Assembly: GCF_002778285.1 (NCBI RefSeq)
Contig: NZ_NESM01000001.1
Location: 1,510,501 to 1,574,500, forward strand
Reading direction: 5' to 3'
Origin: Limnohabitans sp. 15K
Lineage (GTDB): Bacteria > Pseudomonadota > Gammaproteobacteria > Burkholderiales > Burkholderiaceae_C
DNA: 64,000 nt
Positions 42,365 to 50,786 of the stretch are shown here, one piece after another. The notes under the pieces were generated by a model. It was not told where the DNA came from and searched no databases. It saw only the letters and a list, made by a program, of their open reading frames with translations. Every line of letters begins with the position of its first letter. The first letter of the stretch is position 1. The position numbers and the translations under genes are program-made.

Positions 42365-43024
42365 ATGAATGAATCACAAGCCCGCGAAGAGATGTGCCGC
42401 GTGGGCCGCAGCCTGTTTGAGCGCGGCTACGTGCACGCCACGGCGGGCAACATCAGCGTGCGATTAGACGACGGTTTTTTGATCACCCCGACAGACGCGT
42501 GTTTGGGCTTTCTGGACCCGGCGCGCCTGGCCAAGTTGGACCCACAAGGCCAGCAGCTGAGTGGCGACAAGGGCAGCAAAACCATCGCCTTGCACCGCCA
42601 AATTTACGCCGCAGCGTGCGAGCACGATGCCGATACGCGCTGCGTGATCCACACCCACAGCACCCACTGTGTGGCGCTGAGCCTCAACGCCGACGGCCCC
42701 GAGTTGCTGCCCCCCATCACGCCCTACTTTGTGATGAAAGTCGGTCATGTGCCCTTGGTGCTTTACCACCGCCCGGGCAGCCCCGATGCCGCCCACGAAG
42801 TGGCGCAACTGATCCGCAGCCACGCCGCGCAAGGCACACCGATCCGCGCCGTGATGCTGCCGCGCCTAGGGCCCAATGTGTGGCACGACACGCCCGCAGC
42901 CGCCATGGCCACGCTCGAAGAACTTGAAGAAACCGCACGGCTCATGCTGCTGCAACCCCACACCCCGCCGCTGCGGGCCACCGACCTGGACGAACTGCGC
43001 CAAACCTTTGGCGCACGCTGGTGA
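42365..43024 (+). CDS. otnC: 3-oxo-tetronate 4-phosphate decarboxylase (class II aldolase family)
   Basis: A 219-residue zinc enzyme. ATAGNISVRLDD, the metal HTH motif in CVIHTHSTHCV and a later conserved His give the class II aldolase/AraD fold. It decarboxylates 3-oxotetronate 4-phosphate to dihydroxyacetone phosphate. GGAG precedes ATG 42365. Confidence 0.92.
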   Translation: MNESQAREEMCRVGRSLFERGYVHATAGNISVRLDDGFLITPTDACLGFLDPARLAKLDPQGQQLSGDKGSKTIALHRQIYAAACEHDADTRCVIHTHSTHCVALSLNADGPELLPPITPYFVMKVGHVPLVLYHRPGSPDAAHEVAQLIRSHAAQGTPIRAVMLPRLGPNVWHDTPAAAMATLEELEETARLMLLQPHTPPLRATDLDELRQTFGARW

Positions 43025-43028
43025 CCCC

Positions 43029-43054
43029 GTAGGAGCGGCGCCCTCGCCGCGAAG
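43029..43054. repeat. REP-like element 3, single hairpin (otn intergenic)
   Basis: GTAGGAGCGGCGCCCTCGCCGC begins like the 42262 element and forms GCGGCG / CGCCGC (43035-43040, 43045-43050) with a 4-nt loop in the otnC-otnI gap. Confidence 0.65.
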
Positions 43055-43081
43055 AATTTCTCTGAACACCGAAAGAACACG

Positions 43082-43915
43082 ATGCCCCGCTTTGCCGCCA
43101 ACCTCTCCATGATGTACCCCGACTTGCCGTTTTTGGACCGCTTTGAAGCGGCCGCCAAAGATGGGTTCAAGGCCGTGGAGTATTTGTTCCCTTATGCCTT
43201 TCCTGCACAAGAGCTGGCCGCACGGCTGAAAAACAACGGCTTGCAGCAAGTGTTGTTCAACACGCCCTCTGGCGGGACCGAGACCGACAGCTTTGCCAAG
43301 GCTTGGGAAACCGGCAGTCGAGGCACCGCCAGCGTACCCGGTCGTGAAGCCGAATTCCGCACCGGTTTTGCGCAAGCCCTGATTTATGCAGAGGCACTGA
43401 ACTGCCCGCGCATCCACGCCATGGTGGGCTTACGCGCCGAGGGTGCCAGCGCTGAAGCCGCAGACGCCACCCTCGTCAGCAACCTGCAATGGGCCGCTGC
43501 CGAAGCGGCCAAAGCCGGGCGTGATGTGCTGGTCGAGCCGATCAACACCCGCAACGTGCCGGGCTTTCACCTCAACCGCCAAGACCACGCGCACCGCATC
43601 GTGCAAGCGGTGGGTGCCGCCAACGTGAAGGTGCAGATGGACCTGTTCCACTGCCAGATCGTCGAAGGCGACTTGAGCGCCAAGATCGCCCAGTACCTGC
43701 CCACAGGTCGGGTGGGGCATTTCCAAATCGCCGAGGTGCCTCACCGGCACGAGCCCGGCACAGGCGAAGTGAACTGGACACACATCTTTCAAGTCATCGA
43801 CAAGATATCGGCCGAATGCGGTTGGGACGGATGGATCGGCTGCGAGTACAACCCGGCCGATGCCTCGGCAGGCGGCACCTCGCGCGGCCTGAGCTGGGCA
43901 CGCGCCTATTTATGA
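43082..43915 (+). CDS. otnI: 2-oxo-tetronate isomerase (hydroxypyruvate-isomerase family)
   Basis: A 277-residue TIM-barrel isomerase. Family features are FAANLSMMYPDLPFLDRF, YLFPYAF, LVEPINTRNVPGF and a C-terminal IGCEYNP with metal-binding Glu. It turns 2-oxotetronate into 3-oxotetronate for OtnK. Last gene of the otn operon. Confidence 0.92.
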   Translation: MPRFAANLSMMYPDLPFLDRFEAAAKDGFKAVEYLFPYAFPAQELAARLKNNGLQQVLFNTPSGGTETDSFAKAWETGSRGTASVPGREAEFRTGFAQALIYAEALNCPRIHAMVGLRAEGASAEAADATLVSNLQWAAAEAAKAGRDVLVEPINTRNVPGFHLNRQDHAHRIVQAVGAANVKVQMDLFHCQIVEGDLSAKIAQYLPTGRVGHFQIAEVPHRHEPGTGEVNWTHIFQVIDKISAECGWDGWIGCEYNPADASAGGTSRGLSWARAYL

Positions 43916-44001
43916 ACCCGAAGAAATGAGCATGCACATGCGAGCAGTGGTGCGTTCAGAAGTGCGGTCAGGTCTGAGCACAGAGCAAGGCCTGCTTTGA
44001 C

Positions 44002-44748
44002 ATGGCCGATGCGAATTACCTGATCTGGGCCGGTTTGGCGGCGGCCATGGTGGGCTTGTCCAAAGGCGGTCTGCCCACCGTGGGCATGCTGTCTGTGCCC
44101 ATTCTTTCGCTGTTCATGTCCCCGGTCAAAGCGGTGGTGATGCTGCTGCCGATTTACATCATCTCTGACATGGTGGGGCTGTGGTTGTACCGCAAGAACT
44201 TCAGCGCCATCAACCTGAAAATCCTCATTCCTGCTGGTGTGGGCGGTGTGTTGGTGGGCTGGCTCACTGCATCGGTGGTGTCGGACACGGCCGTGAAAGT
44301 GATGATTGGCCTCATGGGCGTGGGCTTTGTGCTCAACGCTTGGCGCAAGCGCCACACCGCGCAAGCACCACGGCCAACCAGCTGGAAAAAGGGGTTGCTC
44401 TGGGGCAGCTTGTCAGGCTTTACCAGCTTCATCTCGCATGCGGGTGGCCCACCGTTTCAGGTTTACCTGCTGCCCCAACAACTGCCCAAGCTGGTGTTTG
44501 CCGGCACCTCGACCTTGTTTTTTGCTGTCATCAACCTGGCCAAGTTGGGCCCTTACCACGCGCTGCAGCCCTATGGCACAACCGAACTGATGGGTGCTTT
44601 GGTACTGATCCCGTTTGCCCTGGTGGGCACCGTGGCGGGGGCCTACCTCACACGCAAGATCGCCGATGACTGGTTCTTCAAATGGGTGCAAGTGGGCTTG
44701 TTGGCGATTTCCGCCAAGTTGATCTTGGACGTTATTGGGGCCATGTGA
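44002..44748 (+). CDS. TSUP (TauE/SafE) family permease
   Basis: A 248-residue inner-membrane protein with about eight helices. The N-terminal repeat AAAMVGLSKGGLPTVGML and the second-half repeat SGFTSFISHAGGPPFQVYLLP are the TSUP signatures. Members move sulfite, sulfoacetate or other organic anions. Located 86 bp after otnI, possibly the same operon, so export or import of a pathway acid is possible. Confidence 0.9.
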   Translation: MADANYLIWAGLAAAMVGLSKGGLPTVGMLSVPILSLFMSPVKAVVMLLPIYIISDMVGLWLYRKNFSAINLKILIPAGVGGVLVGWLTASVVSDTAVKVMIGLMGVGFVLNAWRKRHTAQAPRPTSWKKGLLWGSLSGFTSFISHAGGPPFQVYLLPQQLPKLVFAGTSTLFFAVINLAKLGPYHALQPYGTTELMGALVLIPFALVGTVAGAYLTRKIADDWFFKWVQVGLLAISAKLILDVIGAM

Positions 44749-44869
44749 CGCATCTCTGCCTGACTCGAAATCTGCTTTTTTTCTTCATCAAAACGTCATA
44801 CCCACTCCGCATACTGGAACGTCTCAGCGACCCGTGTCACTGAAGAGCCCTTCCTTATCTGGAGTGAAA

Positions 44870-46030
44870 ATGAACATCAAGTATTTGATCGCGGCAGCGT
44901 CCGTGGCCTTGCTGCAAGCCTGCGGCGGGGAAAGCACGCCTTTCTTTAAAACCTTGTCGGGCGATGCCCCACTGGTGATTGGTCACCGTGGCGCTTCTGG
45001 CACATTCCCTGAGCACACTTTGGAGTCCTACAAAGCCGCCATCGACCAAGGTGCGGATTACATCGAACCCGATCTGGTCTTGACCAAAGACGGCGTGATG
45101 ATTGCCCGCCATGAGCCGATGCTCGATGGCACCACCGATGTCGCCACCAAGTTCCCCACCCGCAAGACCACCAAAAATGTGGACGGCAGGCAAACAACCG
45201 CGTTTTTCGCCAGCGAATTCACATTGGCTGAAATCAAAACTCTGCGGGCCATCCAGCCCAACGGTGCCCGCTCAAAGGCTTATGACGGTTTGTTCTCCAT
45301 TCCCACCTTGGATGAAGTGATTGCTCTGGCCAAAACCGAAGGCGCCAAAGTGGGCCGCACGGTCGGTATTTACCCAGAAATCAAGCACTCCACTTTCCAC
45401 GCCACGGATGTTGGTTTTGGCAAAAACGTGTTTGAAGACAAATTGGTCGCCACACTGCATGCCGCCTACGGCAACGTGGCCACGGCCCCTGTGTTCATTC
45501 AGTCCTTCGAGGTGTCCAACCTCCAGTACCTGAACACCAAAACCAATATGAAGCTGGTTCAATTGATCGATGCTTACGATGTGCTCGATGACGGCAGCAT
45601 CCAGGTCGACACCGCCACGTACAACGAATGGCGTCAGCCCTACGACTTTGTGGTCAGCAAAGACGCACGCACCTTCAAAGACCTGGTCACCGCCAGCGGT
45701 TTGGATTTCATCAAAACCTATGCCGACGGTGTGGGCCCATGGAAACCATACTTGGTCAAAACCGTCAACGACAAGGTTGACCGCACAGGTGATGGCAAGA
45801 TCACCGAAGCCGATCGCCGCGTGGACGGCTCAACGGGCGTGATCGAATTGGCCCACCAAAAGGGTTTGTTTGTGCACACTTGGACATTCCGTGGTGACGG
45901 CGGCTACGACCTCGGCTTCAAAGATGTGAAAACCGAAATCGAGTACTACATCAAGCTCGGCATTGACGGTGTGTTCAGCGACTTCCCTGCTGCGGGTGTG
46001 GCCGCTTTGAAGTCGGTGCGAAGCAACTGA
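44870..46030 (+). CDS. Glycerophosphodiester phosphodiesterase lipoprotein (GlpQ-like)
   Basis: A 386-residue outer-periplasmic enzyme. Lipobox LQAC at the N-terminus, catalytic IGHRGASGTFPEHT with His and Arg, metal site YIEPDLVLTKDG and HEPML. A calcium-type loop DRTGDGKITEAD (EF-hand-like) is inserted before the last strands. It releases glycerol 3-phosphate from deacylated phospholipids. ATG 44870 follows GGAG. Confidence 0.93.
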   Translation: MNIKYLIAAASVALLQACGGESTPFFKTLSGDAPLVIGHRGASGTFPEHTLESYKAAIDQGADYIEPDLVLTKDGVMIARHEPMLDGTTDVATKFPTRKTTKNVDGRQTTAFFASEFTLAEIKTLRAIQPNGARSKAYDGLFSIPTLDEVIALAKTEGAKVGRTVGIYPEIKHSTFHATDVGFGKNVFEDKLVATLHAAYGNVATAPVFIQSFEVSNLQYLNTKTNMKLVQLIDAYDVLDDGSIQVDTATYNEWRQPYDFVVSKDARTFKDLVTASGLDFIKTYADGVGPWKPYLVKTVNDKVDRTGDGKITEADRRVDGSTGVIELAHQKGLFVHTWTFRGDGGYDLGFKDVKTEIEYYIKLGIDGVFSDFPAAGVAALKSVRSN

Positions 46031-46051
46031 TCAGGCATTAACCAGTCTGCT

Positions 46052-46102
46052 ACCCAAACCTGAGCGGTGCCCATGCGGGTGTCGACTAGGTTTGGGTTTT
46101 TT
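46052..46102 (+). terminator. Terminator after GlpQ-like gene
   Basis: ACCCAAACCT (46052-46061) pairs with AGGTTTGGGT (46088-46097), followed by T run. The loop is 26 nt and holds a smaller GCCC/GGGT hairpin. Confidence 0.75.
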
Positions 46103-46112
46103 ATGGTCCCAC

Positions 46113-47114
46113 TCAAGCCAAACCACACACCGTCTTGGAGCTTTCCCAGCTGCTGAGGGCTTGGCCCAGGTCTACGCCACGGCGCATGGCCGTCATTTCG
46201 GCCACGATGCTCATGGCGATTTCGGGCGGGGTCAGGGCACCCAGATTCAAACCCACCGGGCCGCGAAGTTGGGCCGCCTCGGCTTCGGACACTTCAAACG
46301 CCAACAAACGCTGGCGTCGCTGCGCGTTGTTGTGGCGCGAACCCAATGCCCCCACATAAAAAGCCGGGGTGTGCAGGGCTTCTATCAAAGCCAAGTCATC
46401 CAATTTGGGGTCGTGTGTGACGGCCACCACCGCGCTGTTGTGGTCCAGTCGCATCGCGAGCACCAGGTCGTCGGGCATTTGGGTAGACAAGGTCACACCG
46501 GCCATCGCTTCCCAGCCTTCGTGGTACTCGGCGCGGGGCTCACACACGGTGACTTGGTAGTCCAGCATGACCGCCATGGCTGCCAAATAACGTGACAACT
46601 GCCCACCGCCAATGACGAGCAAGCGCAAGCGCGGCCCGTGCACCGTGGTCAGGCTTTGGCCATCAAACTGCAGCTTGTCGCCCTCGGTAGCGGCGACCAT
46701 GCGCACCATGCCCGTGGCCATGTCCAAACGCCGCTCTACACGCTGGTGTTGCTCGATCAGCACCAGCAATTCTCGAAGTTGTGATGTGGCCGACAGCGGC
46801 TCGAGCACCACTTGCACCGAGCCACCACAAGGCAGACCGAAACGGCGCACCTCTTCGGCGGTCTGGCCATAGGTGGTGGTCTCGGGCATGCGCATGGCCA
46901 ATTCGCCTTCGGCCACACGGCGGATCAAATCGTCTTCAATGCAACCACCCGAGACCGAACCAGCCACTTGGCCGTCGCCCCGGATGATCATCAGGGAGCC
47001 CGGCGGGCGCGGGGCAGAGCCCCATGTGCGAACCACCGTGCCCATGACCACACGGTGGCCACGGCTTTGCCAGTCGAGGGCGGTTCGGATCACGTCGATG
47101 TCGATGCTGTTCAT
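46113..47114 (-). CDS. XdhC/CoxI-family Mo-enzyme maturation factor
   Basis: A 333-residue protein. N-terminal XdhC_CoxI domain (RTWGSAPRPPGSLM, VAGSVSGGCIEDD, FGLPCGG) and C-terminal NAD-binding-like XdhC_C domain (LLVIGGGQLSRYL, THDPKLDD, YVGALGSRHN). These proteins deliver or sulfurate the molybdenum cofactor for CO dehydrogenase/xanthine-oxidase enzymes. It is a second copy besides 49690, as CoxF and CoxI are in Oligotropha. Confidence 0.9.
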   Translation of the reverse strand: MNSIDIDVIRTALDWQSRGHRVVMGTVVRTWGSAPRPPGSLMIIRGDGQVAGSVSGGCIEDDLIRRVAEGELAMRMPETTTYGQTAEEVRRFGLPCGGSVQVVLEPLSATSQLRELLVLIEQHQRVERRLDMATGMVRMVAATEGDKLQFDGQSLTTVHGPRLRLLVIGGGQLSRYLAAMAVMLDYQVTVCEPRAEYHEGWEAMAGVTLSTQMPDDLVLAMRLDHNSAVVAVTHDPKLDDLALIEALHTPAFYVGALGSRHNNAQRRQRLLAFEVSEAEAAQLRGPVGLNLGALTPPEIAMSIVAEMTAMRRGVDLGQALSSWESSKTVCGLA

Positions 47115-47162
47115 GGGTTTGTCGTCTCCATTTTTGAAATGATCATAGCTGGCCGATTGGCA

Positions 47163-48278
47163 TCAGGTCGCAGAAAAAGCTAAGTGCAAACCCTGTTTTC
47201 GCCACCCTAAAAACACCAGTTGGCCTGCCGCCAGAACGCCCATCAGCGCCAGCGCAGACTGCATGGCCCAGGGGCCTTGTGTTGGACTGGCAGCCCCCAC
47301 CCACACCAACAAAACCGGGCCCAGCAGAAGGGCGAAACTGCGGGTCAACCAGGGTGACCGCCTGTGTGCAGGGCCAAGCGGTATGCGCTGACGGCTGCAA
47401 TGGACCGCCCAAGCCAGTGAAGGCAGCAACATCGCCAACACCCCATGAAAGGCGCTGTTGCCCAGCAGCATGAGTGCGCCCACAACAATCAAGGACAAGC
47501 TGACACAGGTTTGAGCTGTGGGGGATGCTTGCCATGACTTAGCCCCATGCGTCAACAAGGCTGTCAAGGTGGGCAAGCCAGCCATGAGCGCCAAGTGGGC
47601 CCCCACCATTTGCTCATTACTCCAACTCAAGCTGGCACACCACGCATTGCCCAGCCATAAGGTGCCCATCATCAAACCCATGGCCGAAGGCGCAAGCAGG
47701 GTCTCAAGGCCAGCTCGCTGTCCGCGGCAAGCGGTCGTGCCTGAGGCTGCAAGGTGTTCATGCGCATACAAAACCCCAACACACAGTGCCAGCAAAAACA
47801 GCACCATCAGATGCGTCAAAAGCTCTTCAGCGGGCCATAGCAAACCCAAAGCCAACAGGCCTGCCGCCAACACAGGGTGCCAAGCCAAAGGGCCGAGTTG
47901 AAAGGTGCTGACCTGACTGCGCGTTTCGATCAACGCGATCCACAGCCCCCACACCACCGCCAAACACAAGAGAGTGCCGTGCGCCCATGGCTGGGCGATT
48001 TGGCTTTTCAGCCCAAAAGCGCCCAACGCCGTGAACAGTCCCAGCAGTCCCATAACCCAAGGTGCGCAGCCCAGCGCCCAAGCACTGCCCCGGCAAAACA
48101 AGCGAACAGACCACCACAAGGCGACCGCCAGCACTCCACTGGCCCAAGACCATCCCAGGTGCATGCCCTGCTCACCCAGCCACAGCCAGCCCAGCAAAAG
48201 CACAATCCAATACGCCACTTCCCGCGCATGAGTCAAGGCCATGAGTGTAGGAGGCAAAGAGTTTGGGTGGTCAGACAT
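47163..48278 (-). CDS. Polytopic membrane protein of unknown function
   Basis: About 371 residues with some ten or more hydrophobic segments and few charged loops. No family was recognised. It overlaps the end of the 2OG-oxygenase-like gene by 8 nt (ATGTCTGA), so both are one unit, downstream of the cox genes. Oligotropha cox loci also end in a multi-helix membrane gene (coxK) but similarity cannot be judged here. Start 48278 is a choice among four nearby ATGs. Confidence 0.7.
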   Translation of the reverse strand: MSDHPNSLPPTLMALTHAREVAYWIVLLLGWLWLGEQGMHLGWSWASGVLAVALWWSVRLFCRGSAWALGCAPWVMGLLGLFTALGAFGLKSQIAQPWAHGTLLCLAVVWGLWIALIETRSQVSTFQLGPLAWHPVLAAGLLALGLLWPAEELLTHLMVLFLLALCVGVLYAHEHLAASGTTACRGQRAGLETLLAPSAMGLMMGTLWLGNAWCASLSWSNEQMVGAHLALMAGLPTLTALLTHGAKSWQASPTAQTCVSLSLIVVGALMLLGNSAFHGVLAMLLPSLAWAVHCSRQRIPLGPAHRRSPWLTRSFALLLGPVLLVWVGAASPTQGPWAMQSALALMGVLAAGQLVFLGWRKQGLHLAFSAT

Positions 48279-48987
48279 GGGCATACCCATGCAGTTGGTC
48301 AGAGCCACCCGCCGCATGCACACTGACATTGAATGACACGATCACCCGGTCGGCCGTACCGTGGTAGGGCATGGCTTGGTGCGACAGCCATGAAGGAAAC
48401 ACCACCAGCTGGCCCGGCACCGGTTCGATATCCAGGTGGGCGTTTTGCAGGTAAGCATTGCCAAAATCCATGGCTGCACCGCCTAAACGGTTGAAGTGCG
48501 GGCCATAAAACCGCGTCACGCCATTGGCTGCGCCCAACACCGGGTGCTGACTGCGCTGCTCTGGCGGATCGACTTGCAGGCAATACACGCCTGACCAGGA
48601 GCAGTTGCCGTGGGTGTGCACATCGTGGTGGCTACCTTGGCTGGAAATTTGGAACCAGATGCCGCGCATCGCAATTTGAAAGCCCGGCTTGGCTTCAAGC
48701 CAAGCGCCTTGGTTGGCCAGCACCACGGTCTGGCGCACGCTGTCGACGATGAAGCGCACCAGCTGCTCCCATTCCGACAAACGGATGCGCTGCAGCAGGT
48801 CGTCCCGGCTGGCATAGAACGGTTTGAGCTCGCCCGCATGGGTTGCATTGGCCGGGTTGTTGGGGTCGGTGGCCCGCATGGTTTGGAACACCCGCACCAA
48901 CACAGCGTTCACCGATTCGGCTTGCGCCAAGCGGTGCACGCCGATGGGCGTGTGCCAAAGGGTGTGGAGCGGGTCAGGTTGCAACAT
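48271..48987 (-). CDS. Putative 2-oxoglutarate-Fe(II) oxygenase (TIGR02466-like)
   Basis: A 238-residue protein with a double-stranded beta-helix pattern: WFQISSQGSHHDVHTHGN with candidate His/Asp ligands, FPSWLSHQAMPYHG with a second His, and RVIVSFNVSV with the Arg that would bind 2-oxoglutarate. I believe it belongs to the TIGR02466 group. Substrate unknown; it lies 19 bp downstream of the MocA-like gene. Confidence 0.75.
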   Translation of the reverse strand: MLQPDPLHTLWHTPIGVHRLAQAESVNAVLVRVFQTMRATDPNNPANATHAGELKPFYASRDDLLQRIRLSEWEQLVRFIVDSVRQTVVLANQGAWLEAKPGFQIAMRGIWFQISSQGSHHDVHTHGNCSWSGVYCLQVDPPEQRSQHPVLGAANGVTRFYGPHFNRLGGAAMDFGNAYLQNAHLDIEPVPGQLVVFPSWLSHQAMPYHGTADRVIVSFNVSVHAAGGSDQLHGYAHV

Positions 48988-49006
48988 GTTGTTAGGTTGA
49001 TTCAGC

Positions 49007-49687
49007 TCATGCGGTCACGGCCAAATGGACAGGCCACTTGAGTTGATGGCCCGTGCGCGCGGCCAGGGCAGCGATGTCCTCCAAGGTGTCCACATCGGTG
49101 CGGTAGCGGCTGTTGGTGCTCACCCAAGTGTGCACTTGTTCTGGGTGGGCGGCTTGCCATTGGCGGCAGCCCACGTTCGCGTCACCTGCCAAAATTTGAT
49201 CGCGCACTTCGGTGCTGAACATCACCGGGTTACCGGGCAGGCCATCAATTGTGGGCTGTACCACTTGCGCGCCCTCGGGCCGCTTTTTGTAGGCTCCGAT
49301 CAGGTCATTGATGTCTTGCGAGTTGATCAGCGGCTGATCGGCCAAAGCCACCAAAGCGGCATCGAGTTTGGGCGAAAGGGCTTGCAGCCCCAAACGCAAG
49401 GAAGAAATCTGTCCCGCATCGGGGTCAGGGTTGTGCACCATCGTGACCGGAAATTCTTTCACCGCCTCTTCGATGAGCTCGGCGTAATGGCCCAGCACCA
49501 CCACCACCTCGTCCACACCGGCGCCCGACAGCGCAATGAGTTGGCGTCGGATCAGGGGCACACCGCCCAGCTCCAGCAGACTTTTGGGGCGATGGCCCAT
49601 GCGCGAGCCTGAACCCGCGGCCAACAACACCGCCCCCACCGCCACGCGGCTGTACAAGCCGCCACCACCTTTGAGAATGCAACCCAT
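49007..49687 (-). CDS. mocA: Molybdenum cofactor cytidylyltransferase-like protein (MocA/MobA family)
   Basis: A 226-residue nucleotidyltransferase. VLLAAGSGSRMGHRPKSLLEL is the signature loop (LAAGxGxRMG), with LADQPLI and the GLPGNPV motif further on. MocA makes the cytosine-dinucleotide molybdenum cofactor used by CO dehydrogenase. Start 49687 is two bases from the stop of the XdhC gene, tightly coupled in the cox operon. Confidence 0.87.
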   Translation of the reverse strand: MGCILKGGGGLYSRVAVGAVLLAAGSGSRMGHRPKSLLELGGVPLIRRQLIALSGAGVDEVVVVLGHYAELIEEAVKEFPVTMVHNPDPDAGQISSLRLGLQALSPKLDAALVALADQPLINSQDINDLIGAYKKRPEGAQVVQPTIDGLPGNPVMFSTEVRDQILAGDANVGCRQWQAAHPEQVHTWVSTNSRYRTDVDTLEDIAALAARTGHQLKWPVHLAVTA

Positions 49688-49689
49688 GA

Positions 49690-50724
49690 TCAGCCTCCGC
49701 AGCAAGAAGATTTGGCTGACACGGCCACACTGGCCAAAGCGGCCATTGGCTCGACGGTCTTCAACGGGGCAATGCTGAGATCCGATCCCGCCTCTGTTTG
49801 AGAGATGGCCGCTTTTTTTGCACCGCCACAGCAACTGCTGGCTACAGGGGCTGTTGCCACAGAAGCCTGCACCGAATCGGCGGGTTTTGCCAGAGCGGCT
49901 GCAGTGGCTGAGACAGCCACTGCAGCTTGAGGTTCACGCCCACGTCGCGCTGCGACCACCGAGGTCAATACCGACAAGGCAATTTCTTCAGGCGTCTGCG
50001 CTCCAATGAACTCGCCAGCAGGCGCCATGATTCGGGCCACGGCGGCGGGGTCTTCACCACTGGCGACCAAGCTGCTGAGCAAAACGCTGGCTTTCTTGGC
50101 GCTGGAGACAAACCACAAACCTTGCGGTTGCAACGCCAATGCGACTTTGAGGCCCTGCAGGTCGCGGCGGCCTTGGGTGGCCACCACCACAAACGGTGTG
50201 GAAGACAGTTGGGCACTCACTGCGCTCACTTCGTCGCTGGCCAGCACCGTGTCAGCATCTGGAAAGTCAGCGGGCACAGCACCTTGCGCCACCACTGCCA
50301 CGCGCAAGCCCACACGAGGGGCCAGAGCCACCAAGGCCCGCGCCACGGGCGAGTCGCCCACGACGGTCAACGTGGTCGAGGGCATGACCGGGTCGATGAA
50401 CAATTCCAGCGTGCCACCCGAATGGCAGGCCATGCCGAATTCGAGCACGTCGCCCAAGTCGCGCTCAGCGCTTTCATCTGACGGGGAGATGCGAATTTTG
50501 CGCGGCTGGCCGTCCAGCAAAGCGCGGCGCACGGTTTTGATGACCGCCGGTTGGGCACAACCGCCACCAATCCAGCCGTGAATTTGACCGTCAGAGGTCA
50601 CGACCGCTTTGTCGCCTGCTTTGCCCGATGTGGGGGCCTGGGCGCTGAGCACCGTGACCAGCGCAAAGGGCTGATCGGCGCTTTGCAGGCGGGCGGCCTG
50701 GGTGATCCATTCGTTGCGGTTCAT
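49690..50724 (-). CDS. coxF: XdhC/CoxF-family protein with CCGG C-terminal tail
   Basis: A 344-residue XdhC-type protein. N-terminal VVTSDGQIHGWIGGGCAQP and Rossmann-like C-domain (TLTVVGDSPVARALV) are standard. The tail from about residue 270 is Ala-rich and carries two SSCCGG motifs, one internal and one at the very end, which I do not know from typical CoxF. They may bind metal or carry persulfide. AAGGA precedes the start. Position after coxE fits CoxF. Confidence 0.85.
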   Translation of the reverse strand: MNRNEWITQAARLQSADQPFALVTVLSAQAPTSGKAGDKAVVTSDGQIHGWIGGGCAQPAVIKTVRRALLDGQPRKIRISPSDESAERDLGDVLEFGMACHSGGTLELFIDPVMPSTTLTVVGDSPVARALVALAPRVGLRVAVVAQGAVPADFPDADTVLASDEVSAVSAQLSSTPFVVVATQGRRDLQGLKVALALQPQGLWFVSSAKKASVLLSSLVASGEDPAAVARIMAPAGEFIGAQTPEEIALSVLTSVVAARRGREPQAAVAVSATAAALAKPADSVQASVATAPVASSCCGGAKKAAISQTEAGSDLSIAPLKTVEPMAALASVAVSAKSSCCGG

Positions 50725-50786
50725 GGCGCTTTCCTTAAATGTTTTGTACGTTGTTCGGTTTTCAATGGACTTTTCAATTTAAACAT

